DNA of 24,020 nucleotides from Thraustochytrium sp. TN22. Its lineage: Eukaryota; Sar; Bigyra; Thraustochytrida; Thraustochytriidae. A program made the translations under genes and the position numbers. Numbering within the stretch: the first letter of the stretch is position 1; the number at the start of each line of letters is the position of its first letter. The notes beneath the pieces were generated by a model. That model ran no database searches, had not been told where the DNA came from, and worked only from the letters and a program-made list of their open reading frames with translations. This document shows positions 17,318-24,020 of the stretch, in pieces. The stretch spans positions 1 through 24,020 of the forward strand of contig JABLUY010000379.1 in NCBI GenBank assembly GCA_013306675.1. The letters are read 5' to 3'.

Positions 17318-18553
17318 TCATAGCGACCCTCGCACGTCATGCATGGAAGCCGGCGTTGATGAGGCTGCCGAGGATCGTGCGACGGCGCGCTGCTCGCAGG
17401 CACCCGTCTCCCGCGCGCGCTCCGGACTGTAGCTCTCGGGCGTCTCCGGGACCTCCGTGCGGGCCCCGTCCCCGTCATGCGGACAACTTGAGGACGACGA
17501 GACGGACACTGAAATGCCCAGCTGACCAGCCACGTCCGCCGTGCTAGCTGCTCCTGTTACGCTCCCTGCGCTCATGCCCGATGCGCTCATGCCCGATGCG
17601 CTCATGCCCGATGCGCTCGTGCCCGATGCGCTCATGCCCGACGCGCTCACGCTCGACTGCGCGCTCGTAGGGCCGGGGCACACACAGGGCTGCGGCGGCT
17701 GCGGCGGCTGCGGCGGCCGGCTCGGGCACAGGCATTCGGCGAGCTCGGCGGCCCGCGCCTTGGCGCCGGCATCGCCGCTGCCGCAGTCCTGGTCGCCGTC
17801 GTTGCTGTTCAGTTTTCGCTTCTTGTTGCAGACCCACATGGCCACCTTGTGCTCGGCGGCCGAGAGGCCAAGGTCCGCAATGAAGGTGCGCATAGGCTCG
17901 TCCGAGACGTCCTCGAAGACGCTGGTCTTGGGCACCGGGAGCTGGCGGCCGATCTTGCCGGTGACGCGCCAGACCTGGAGCAGCATGCGCGCGCGCGGCG
18001 GGACCTCCGGGTCGGCGATATCGATGATGCCGTCGATCTGTTTGCCACACTGCGAGTTTTCCAGCACGATCTTGCAGACGACGAGGGCCTTGAGCAGGCC
18101 GGTCTGCGCGGCGAGCTGGCACGGCGTCCGGCCCTCGCAGTCGCGCGCGTCGAGGCGGGCGCCAGCCTCGATGAGCAGCAGCGTCGCCACCTTGTGGCCG
18201 TGCTCCATGGCGCCGTGCAGCGCGGTCTTGCCCTTGGTGGACACCACGTTCACATTGGACCCGCGCTCGATCAGCATGTTCACGATGGAGTCGAAGCCGC
18301 CCTTGGCCGCGTAGAAGAGCGGCGTGTGCCCGACGCAGTCCAGCGCGTCCAGTTCCGCGTGGTGCTTGATGAGCAGGCTCGCCACCTCGTGGTGCCCGTA
18401 CCTGCACGCCTCGTGCAGCGCCGTCGACTTGTACATGTTGTCCTGGCAGCTCACCGGCGCGCCCTCCTTGAGCAGCTGCACGCACTCCTCCTTGCGCCCA
18501 TTGTGCGCCGCCGACCGCAGCTTGCAGCACAGGTCCGAGCCCGTGTTGCCCAT
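17318..18553 (-). CDS. Ankyrin-repeat protein with predicted N-myristoyl/palmitoyl anchor
   Basis: The 411-residue product starts at ATG 18553, the only in-frame ATG before the conserved part. The N-terminus MGNTGSDLCC fits an N-myristoylation site (Gly2, Ser6) followed by a Cys pair (9-10) for palmitoylation, predicting membrane or flagellar-membrane anchoring. Ankyrin repeats run from about 11 to 160, with recognisable ALHEACRYGH, TPLFYAAKGG, TALHGAMEHGH and TPCQLAAQTG helices. The middle (about 160-270) is not recognised. The C-terminal third is low complexity: Pro/Gln PPQPPQPPQP, a SASGM repeat at about 300-330, and a Ser run. The partner is unknown. No catalytic domain is visible; it is most likely a scaffold. 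Intronless. Confidence 0.85.
   Translation of the reverse strand: MGNTGSDLCCKLRSAAHNGRKEECVQLLKEGAPVSCQDNMYKSTALHEACRYGHHEVASLLIKHHAELDALDCVGHTPLFYAAKGGFDSIVNMLIERGSNVNVVSTKGKTALHGAMEHGHKVATLLLIEAGARLDARDCEGRTPCQLAAQTGLLKALVVCKIVLENSQCGKQIDGIIDIADPEVPPRARMLLQVWRVTGKIGRQLPVPKTSVFEDVSDEPMRTFIADLGLSAAEHKVAMWVCNKKRKLNSNDGDQDCGSGDAGAKARAAELAECLCPSRPPQPPQPPQPCVCPGPTSAQSSVSASGMSASGTSASGMSASGMSASGMSAGSVTGAASTADVAGQLGISVSVSSSSSCPHDGDGARTEVPETPESYSPERARETGACEQRAVARSSAASSTPASMHDVRGSL
17566..17655 (-). repeat. 15-bp coding minisatellite (SASGM repeat)
   Basis: Six 15-bp units of ATGCGCTCATGCCCG (+ strand) run from 17566 to 17655; the four inner units differ by at most one base and the end units are more diverged. 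They encode the SASGM repeat in the C-terminal tail of the ankyrin protein. Unit length is a multiple of three, so copy-number change keeps the frame. Confidence 0.9.
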
Positions 18554-20101
18554 GCTCCCGCGGCCGCTGCCGCGCACGCAGGCGCCCCGCGCGTTTTGAA
18601 CGTGGATTCAAATTCAAACTCGCCCAATCGTCCTCGCAGGGCGCCGGGCCGCCGCGGCTCGGCTCGGCTCGCGCGCGCCTCGCCTCGCCGCTCGCGCCCG
18701 CGCCCGCGCCCGCGCCGCCGCTCGCGCTCTCTGCCGCCGCCGCGCGCGCCCGCGCGGAGGCCGCGGCGGAGAAGGAGGACTAGCGCCGCCGCGCCTCTGT
18801 CGCGCTTCCCTTGTTCCTCGGCGCCGCCTTACGCGCCGCCTGCTCGCGCCGCGGCCGCGCCGCGCCGCGCCTGCTCGCCGCCGCCGCGCGCCGCCTTAAC
18901 CCGGCGGCCACCGGGATGCCCCGGTCGGCCCAAGCGGCGGCGGCGCGCCGCGGCGGGACTCGCACGAGGGGACGAAGAACCCGGAGACCTCGGAGGACTC
19001 GGAGGACTCGAGGCGCCGGCGGGCGGCGAGCTGCGAGCTCGCTCCCGAGGATGGAGCTGCTGAGCGCGAGCCGACGCAGAGCATGGAGTGGACGAGGATC
19101 GAGCTCAGGCTGCCGAGGATCGAGGCGAGTTCGTGGCGGCGAGGACCTGCACTCGACGACGGGGAGGATGTCGACGTTGAGCAGCGTGGCCGACGACGAA
19201 AGACGTGCGGCGGAATTGGGAGGAGGGGTCGACGATGCAGTGCGGGCTGCGCGAAGCGACTGCGCGAAGCGAGGCGCCGCGAGGCCTGGCATCGGCCGAG
19301 GGCAGGTTCGCTGGACGGGATGAAGAATGGAAGCTGGGCTCCGGCCAGTGGCCAGCGGTACTTGTTGGCTGCTGAAGTGCGGGATCGGAGCGGCTCGTGG
19401 GCCGCCACGAGAGACGAGGCCAGCCAGCGAGTAGACAAGATGGAGGTCCGAACAAGGAACTTGATGAGCCTGGGCGACGACTTTCGAAGTTTCGATTCAA
19501 GGGTTGCTCTGTCCAGGTCGAGCCGTACCGAGCGCCGCGCGGTGCGGCGAAGGGATGAAGGTTCGAGTGTGAGAGCGTGCGCGATCGCGCTTGAGAGCGT
19601 GCGCGATCGCGCTTGCGCTCTTGCGCTCTTGCGCTCTTGCGCTGTGACGCTCTTGCGCTGTGACGCTCTTGCGCTCTTGCGCTCTTGCGCTCTGACGCTC
19701 TTGCGCTTTGACGCTCTTGCGCGCTCTGACGCTCTTGCGCTCTTGCGCTCTGTGCGCATGCACTTTGGAGGTGTTCTCGCACGCTTTCGCGAACGTTGGT
19801 TGGTACCTTCACCACCACCACCACCACGAACCTGAACCAGCAAGACAGCAAAGCACTTGTAAACAGGACTTTGTTTCTCGAATTAGCATGCATAGCATGC
19901 ATAGCGAGCATCGCGCGGTGTGGCGCGGCAGAGAGCTCGTGGCGGTCGGACGCAGCGGACGTCTCGAGCAAGAAGCTCGAGATCAGCTTTCGACCACGCG
20001 TCGTCATCAGGTGCGAGACAAGCCTGCTAAGAGAGGTCCGGCCCGGGCTATCGGAGTAGCCCAAGGCATTCTTCTACAGCACTGGTCGATTGAGACCTTC
20101 A
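18554..20101. other. Repeat-rich 1.5-kb intergenic region, no convincing gene
   Basis: It contains the promoter of the ankyrin gene on its left and the 3' flank of the first four-TM gene on its right. Several long frames are open here on both strands but their products are Arg/Ala/Ser low complexity or direct translations of the GCGCTCTT repeat, with no domain-like pattern. A 9-bp tandem AGCATGCAT occurs near 19884-19903 and a CCA run at about 19811-19827. The start of the region (18601-18780) is very C-rich. Confidence 0.55.
19571..19757. repeat. Degenerate GCGCTCTT minisatellite and 22-bp tandem pair
   Basis: Two identical 22-bp units beginning GAGAGCGTGCGCGATCGCGC lie at 19571-19592 and 19593-19614. 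They run into about 140 bp of 8- and 9-bp units of the type TTGCGCTC and TGACGCTC up to about 19757. The mixture of two unit variants suggests repeated slippage. It lies beyond the 3' end of the first four-TM gene. Confidence 0.85.
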
Positions 20102-20584
20102 TTAGAAGCGATGGATGGCCGGAAGGAGATTCATACAGAGCACACTGTTGAAGAGCGGGGTGATGACCCAGACCACGCCTTCCAGCACCTCAAGCACGAC
20201 GCGCACGGACAAGAACCCGGTGACCTGCGCGTAGAGCAGCGCAGCCACCACGCAGCCGGTGAGCACGGACATGAAGTGCTGGACGACCTGGGCCCGCTTC
20301 TGCGTGGCAAACTCGCGATACTCGTCCGGTATCTTGCGAAAGCCGGACGAGTCCGGGTCGTAAAGCCCACGCAGAACCAACACTCAGTCGTAGTTGAAGC
20401 CGGACGAGAACAGCAGCGCTCCCGACAGCACCAGCTGCACGAAGCGCCCGAAGCCCGCCCACGCTTCGGCGCCGCGGCCCTGGGCGCCAAAGTACGTGAC
20501 CGCCGCGCCGCCCATGATGGCCACGCCCGCCGCCATGCGCCGGTACGCCTGCCGCGGGTGGATGAGCCGCATCTCGCGCCCCAT
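20102..20584 (-). CDS. Four-TM protein, copy 1, interrupted by an in-frame TGA (readthrough, recoding or early pseudogene)
   Basis: ATG 20584 (context AGCATGG) opens a frame reading MGREMRLIHPRQAYRRM. After 66 codons it meets TGA at 20384-20386, then continues in the same frame for 93 codons to TAA at 20102. The two halves align without a gap to the paralog at 21560-22146. Copy 1 reads FNYD-stop-VLVLRGLYDPD where copy 2 reads FEYDSIMVIRNIYNPD, so TGA stands exactly where copy 2 has Ser (TCC). Conservation continues past the stop (PDEYREF versus PEEYREF). Predicted TM segments are about 18-33, 47-63, 105-125 and 136-153. There is no intron at the position where copy 2 has one. The family was not recognised. 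It may be a pseudogene, a sequencing error (TCA or TGG to TGA), or genuine recoding; the sequence alone does not decide. A 66-residue two-TM product is the default if the stop is real. Confidence 0.75.
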
Positions 20585-21559
20585 GCTCGCGCGCCGCACC
20601 GCCGGCCCGCGCCGCCTCGCCGCGCCGCGCGGCCGGCGACGCCCGGCCGACCACGCCTGCGGCCTCGTTGCGGGACTGGGTCAGCGCTTCGACGAATCGA
20701 TCTACACCAACGTCTACACGCGCTGCGTGGCTCTGTGTTCGTCGTGGTGTCGCTCAGCGTCGGTGAAAACTTCGCGGCTGGCCTCTGCCAGTCGCAGTGC
20801 CGCCTCACGGCTGCGAGCCACGTGACACATGCCGTGCGGTGCTTTCAGCTTGAGCGAAGTCGAAGCGGTATCGAGGGGTGGGTCAACTGCGACAAGCAAG
20901 GCTGTCGCGAGTCACGACTCGCGGCGTCGCAGCCTGAGGCTCGTGAGAATGAGGTCAACGGCGACGTTCTGCTTGCGAACTGGCAGGCTGATTGGGAGTC
21001 CCGGGCGAGGCTAGAGTCGCCCGCGTTGAGGGAGCTTAGTCGTGGCAAAGAAGGTCAGAGCGGGCGAATCCTTGGTCTCAAGGCAGGGCAGAGACGCGCT
21101 CGTCGAGCTTTGAGAAAAAAATGAGTGGGCAGATTCGAGCGCTCGACGCCGGGGCGGACAGGGTGAGGCCAGAGACTTCATCATTGGATGGCGCCCGCAA
21201 CATTCAAGAAAGAAAGAAACAAAGATAAAGGCTGCCTTTCCTTGTGGCGGGAGCCCCGTGACGAGCTGTCGAGCTGGGCGGGACGGTCCAGGCTGACAAG
21301 ACGAGGAGAGCACGCCATCTTGCTCGATCAGTGCGTTCGCCTTGAAGTCACTGGCAATACGGAGAGTCGGCCCGATATTCAGAGGCGATGCTCAAGGCAT
21401 CCTTGAATGTGAAGCTGGGAATCAATTCATGTTCGTCCCTGGCGACGCCCCGCGGTCGCGCCTCCGCAGACTTTGCCCTTGGCTTGTACGCACGCGGCGC
21501 AGCTCAGGTTCCTTCGCGACGACCCCTCGTCCGCGGGACCTTGCGCTGTCGGTGTCGGT
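20585..21559. other. Intergenic region between the tandem four-TM paralogs
   Basis: This 975-bp gap holds the promoter of copy 1 and the 3' flank of copy 2. I looked for a third, decayed copy and saw no stretch resembling YRRMA or PEEYREF. An A6 run lies at 21115-21120 and a GAAAGAAAGAAAC tract at about 21208-21220. No gene is supportable. Confidence 0.55.
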
Positions 21560-22146
21560 TCAGATCCTGTAGAGCGGGACGAGTTTGAGGTTGTTCATGT
21601 TGGAAAAGGTGACGGCCAGCATCCAAGCAGCGTTGTCAATGACGCGAAAGAATGCTCGCTTCGTCAAACCCTCGTCAGAGAGGTGCGCCTGGAGCATCCA
21701 GAAGAGAGACGTGAGCACGACGACTTTGATGTAGTGTCGGAGAACCTTGGTTCGCTTCATAGCCTCGAACTCCCTGTATTCCTCCGGCACGATACGGTAG
21801 CCAAGACCGTCCGGATTGTAGATGTTCCGGATCACCATGATGGAGTCGTACCTGAGAGAGAGAGAGAGAGCGCGGGCGCCTGAGTTAGTCTCTGGCTCGC
21901 ATGAAAGGCGCGCCGACTCTGCACAGCAACGTACTCGAAGCCTGACCAAAAGAGCACCGCCTGCATCGAGATCATGAACATGAACTGCTCGTACGAGATG
22001 GTCTCGAGCTCCACAACGGAGTACAGGTACGTGGACAGGCACATGAGGGAGGCGCCCAAGGCCATGCGCCTGTATGCCTTGTGCGGCAGGCCGAGCGTGT
22101 AGCTGCGCAGCGACGCCGCCGCCCTCACCATCTTGTCCTTGCCCAT
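21560..22146 (-). CDS. Four-TM protein, copy 2 (two exons), unrecognised family
   Basis: Exon 1 is 22146-21935 and exon 2 is 21851-21560 on the minus strand; together they give 504 nt and a 167-residue product. Splicing joins TTCGA to GTACGACTCC and restores the reading through FEYDSIM, which is gap-free against copy 1. Start ATG 22146 reads MGKDKMVRAAASLRSY. Predicted TM segments are about 28-47, 54-72, 111-128 and 138-158. A charged loop between TM2 and TM3 holds the best-conserved part, NPDGLGYRIVPEEYREF, where copy 1 has DPDSSGFRKIPDEYREF. No signal peptide is obvious. I do not recognise the family and assign no function. The two copies are in tandem, same orientation, about 1 kb apart. 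Confidence 0.85.
21852..21934 (-). other. 83-bp spliceosomal intron in four-TM copy 2
   Basis: On the minus strand the intron begins GTACGTTGC and ends in a (CT)8 pyrimidine tract followed by CAG. Donor and acceptor follow the GT-AG rule. It is supported by the restored frame and by alignment with the intronless copy 1. It is the only intron I can support in this window. Confidence 0.9.
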
Positions 22147-22766
22147 GCTGCCGGTTGCGCCGGCGCACGCGGGGCTGGGCAGGAGGGAATCGCGGCCCGG
22201 CCGCGCCCGCTGCGCGCGGCCGCCGGGCCCGCTCGCGCGCGCGCGCGCCCTCTGGCCTTCGCGCCCTGGCGCCTTGGCGCGCGCCCGAGTCGCAGTCGCG
22301 GTTGCTCGCCGGAGTACCAGGTCTGACTCTGAACGGTGACGGGGAAAGCGACGAGACTCGGAGGGCCAAAACCAAAGTGCGGGCGGCGGTGCGAGCTGCG
22401 AACGAGGAGGCGTACGCTGCGGCAGGTTCCTCGCGGCCAGCAGCCTGGAGCGCGTGCTCGTGCCGCGCGCTCGCTCGCGGCAAAGGTTCCGTGCTTCTCG
22501 TGGCGGCAACGCTGGCGCGCGTTCGTTGTCGCTGTCGAGCGAGCGAGCACTTGACGAACGTGGACAACGCGACGCGACAGGCGACGCGACCCAGTCGTGT
22601 CGTCGTCGTCCGCGCAGTTGATCTGAGCTATGCTGGAGAATGAACCGGCGCGAGCAAGCAGGCACTGACTCGGACAGAGAGTGGCGGGGGTGGCAGGCAA
22701 GGACGTCAATGTCGCAAGGATGTCGCAGAACAACATGCTTGATAGGGTACCATCAGTCAGCAGGCG
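22147..22766. promoter_or_regulatory. Upstream region of four-TM copy 2 and 3' flank of the ankyrin/F-box gene
   Basis: This 620-bp gap is bounded by the start codon of copy 2 and the stop codon of the next minus-strand gene. The part near the start codon is GC-rich (GCGCGCGCGCG near 22233). A GACGCGACAGGCGACGCGAC partial repeat lies at about 22567-22590. No gene is seen. Confidence 0.5.
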
Positions 22767-23949
22767 TCACCACAAGACCTCATCGAGGTTGTCGGGACGC
22801 AGAATGCGGGAGCGCTCGCGCTCGCGCGCCTGGCGCGCCGAGGCCACGGTGGTGACGGCCGCCGGGGGCTCGGGCCCACGCGTGAGCGTGCGCAGGGGCG
22901 AGCTCTGTGGCCTGACGCGCAGGCGAGGGACGACCTCGGGGCGAACAAAGGCCGCAAAGGGCGCCGCGGCGAGGCCGCCGTCCTGAGCCGCGGCGAGGTC
23001 TACGGCCGCCCAGGCCTGGCACGTGCAACGCGGCGCGGTGGCGCCCGCAAAGGCAAAGATGCGGGCGAGCGCAGCCTCTGGCATGCGCTGCAGCGCGCGA
23101 GAAGCCGGGACCGCGGCCGCGGCCGCGGCGCCGCGCGAGGCCGCCTCCATGACGGCGCGCGTGGCGGCGTCGGCGGCCTGGTCAAAGGCCGCATCGCCAA
23201 AGCGGTCCGCAGCTTGCGGGTCGGCGCCGAAGGCGATGAGCGCGCGCGCGACGCGCGCGAACCCCTTGCGCGCCGCGTAAAAGAGCGCAGACTCGCCAAA
23301 GTCCGTCTTGCAGTGCACATCGGCGCCTGCCGCGAGCAGAGCTTCCACAACCTGCGCGTGGCCGGCGTAGGCCGCAAGGTGCAGCGCGGACTCATGCTCC
23401 GCGTTGCAGGCGTCCACCAAGGCGCCACGCGCGATGCACAGACGCACGACTTCCAGATGGCCGCGGCGCGCCGCCGCGTGCAGCGGCGTCTCGCCGTTTG
23501 CATCGCGGCAGCCGATCAGGTGAGCGTGTCGCCGCAGCGCGGCGCGCACGCGACGTGCGTCACCAGACTCCACGGCACGCAGCACCGCGTCTTGCGGGCC
23601 CTCCTGCAGCCTCCGCAGCGTCTCGCTCGCGTCGGCGGCCAGAACCCTTCCCTTCTCTAGCTCCTGCTCCTGCTGCTCCTGCTCTTCCGCGCCATTGTTG
23701 CCTGCGCCGCGCAGCGCCTTGGCCAGCTCGGCCGCCTCGCAGGCCGCCTCGCGTCTGCGCCTGTGCACGAAGATGGCGCACTTGCGGTCCGCGCGGTCGG
23801 GCGATACGAGCGCGAGCAGCTCGTCTCGCAGGCGCAGCGGGTGCGCCGCGGCGTCCTCCGCCGCCGCCGCCGACGTCGTCGCCGCCCTCGTGCGCGCGCT
23901 CGCCGGCCGCCGCGCCGCCACCGAGAAGTTGCGCCCGGCCGCCACGCGC

Positions 23950-23980
<31 letters not shown>

Positions 23981-24020
23981 GCGCGCGCGCGCGCGCGCCG
24001 CCCTCCGCGCGCGCCGCCGG
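22767..24020 (-). CDS. Ankyrin-repeat / F-box-like protein, 5' end outside the window
   Basis: The frame runs from the stop at 22767 to the right edge without a stop and contains no ATG upstream of the conserved domains, so the start or a first exon lies beyond the window. From the N-terminal side it shows a low-complexity Ala/Arg stretch, a charged segment with a Gln/Glu run, and at least four ankyrin repeats (about 23200-23590) with TPLHAAARRGHLEVV, ALHLAAYAGHAQVVEALL, ALFYAARKGFARVA and a weaker fourth. An F-box-like segment follows at about 23000-23090: LQRMPEAALARIFAF and later CQAWAAV, matching the LPxExLxxIF...W pattern. Ankyrin/F-box proteins are typically substrate adaptors of SCF ubiquitin ligases, but the F-box is short and this is an inference. 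Confidence 0.8.
23950..24010. repeat. CCG repeat and CG-alternating tract at the right edge
   Basis: About nine CCG units at 23953-23980 run into an alternating CG stretch to about 23998. On the minus strand this would read as Gly and Arg/Ala codons in the ankyrin/F-box frame, or it may be 5' UTR. The alternating CG part could adopt Z-DNA form. Confidence 0.75.

Noticed and set aside
18780-20064. Several overlapping open frames in the 1.5-kb intergenic region
   Set aside because: The products are Arg/Ala/Ser-rich or translate the minisatellite; frames on both strands are equally open, which is typical of GC-rich repeats.
19800-20101. SECIS element to explain the TGA as selenocysteine
   Set aside because: I scanned the minus-strand 3' flank by eye. 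ATGA occurs, but I could not find a convincing paired stem with an AA apical loop. A covariance search could still overturn this.
20131-20808. 225-codon frame overlapping four-TM copy 1 in another frame
   Set aside because: It has no similarity to copy 2, whereas the frame containing the TGA aligns along its whole length.
1-24020. tRNA, rRNA, CRISPR arrays, transposons or viral insertions
   Set aside because: No B-box-like GGTTCGAATCC with a matching cloverleaf, no spaced direct-repeat array, and no transposase, integrase or reverse-transcriptase motifs were seen on either strand.

Overview
This is a stretch of GC-rich nuclear DNA from a flagellated microbial eukaryote. It is not bacterial: genes are monocistronic on both strands, start codons mostly sit in a Kozak-like context (A or G at -3, usually G at +4), and the proteins are eukaryote-only families (axonemal dynein intermediate chain, SNU13, SEC12). 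Genes are almost intron-free, intergenic DNA is full of microsatellites, and GC is very high. That combination, together with a flagellar dynein gene, fits a thraustochytrid-like stramenopile (Labyrinthulomycetes) best. The lineage is inferred from gene style and was not established by a search.

Layout: 1-1103 is GC-rich 5' flank. 1104-4766 (+) is the axonemal dynein intermediate chain WDR63/DNAI3. It converges on SNU13 (5313-5702, -), which is divergent from a small CxxC protein (6210-6704, +). That protein converges, 72 bp away, on a 1200-aa Q-rich SKICH-like/terminal nucleotidyltransferase (6777-10379, -). 11293-12633 (+) is a nucleolin-like protein with one RRM, an hnRNP Q-type acidic (NURR) domain and an RGG tail. 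Its stop codon and 3' flank are tandemly duplicated. 13298-14128 (-) is a guanylate kinase with an N-terminal RIIa/Dpy-30 docking domain. 15357-16862 (+) is the SAR1 exchange factor SEC12/PREB. 17318-18553 (-) is a predicted dually acylated ankyrin protein. 18554-20101 is repeat-rich DNA with no convincing gene. 20102-20584 and 21560-22146 (both -) are tandem paralogs of an unrecognised four-TM protein. The second has one 83-bp intron. The first is intronless and carries an in-frame TGA with well-conserved coding sequence continuing after it. 22767 to the right edge (-) is an ankyrin/F-box-like protein whose 5' end lies outside the window.

The genes form no operon and no defence or mobile system is visible. 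Two loose themes recur: flagellum (WDR63/DNAI3 and probably the RIIa-guanylate kinase) and RNA biology (SNU13, the terminal nucleotidyltransferase, the nucleolin-like protein). The observations most worth following up are the TGA-interrupted paralog and the three unusual domain fusions.
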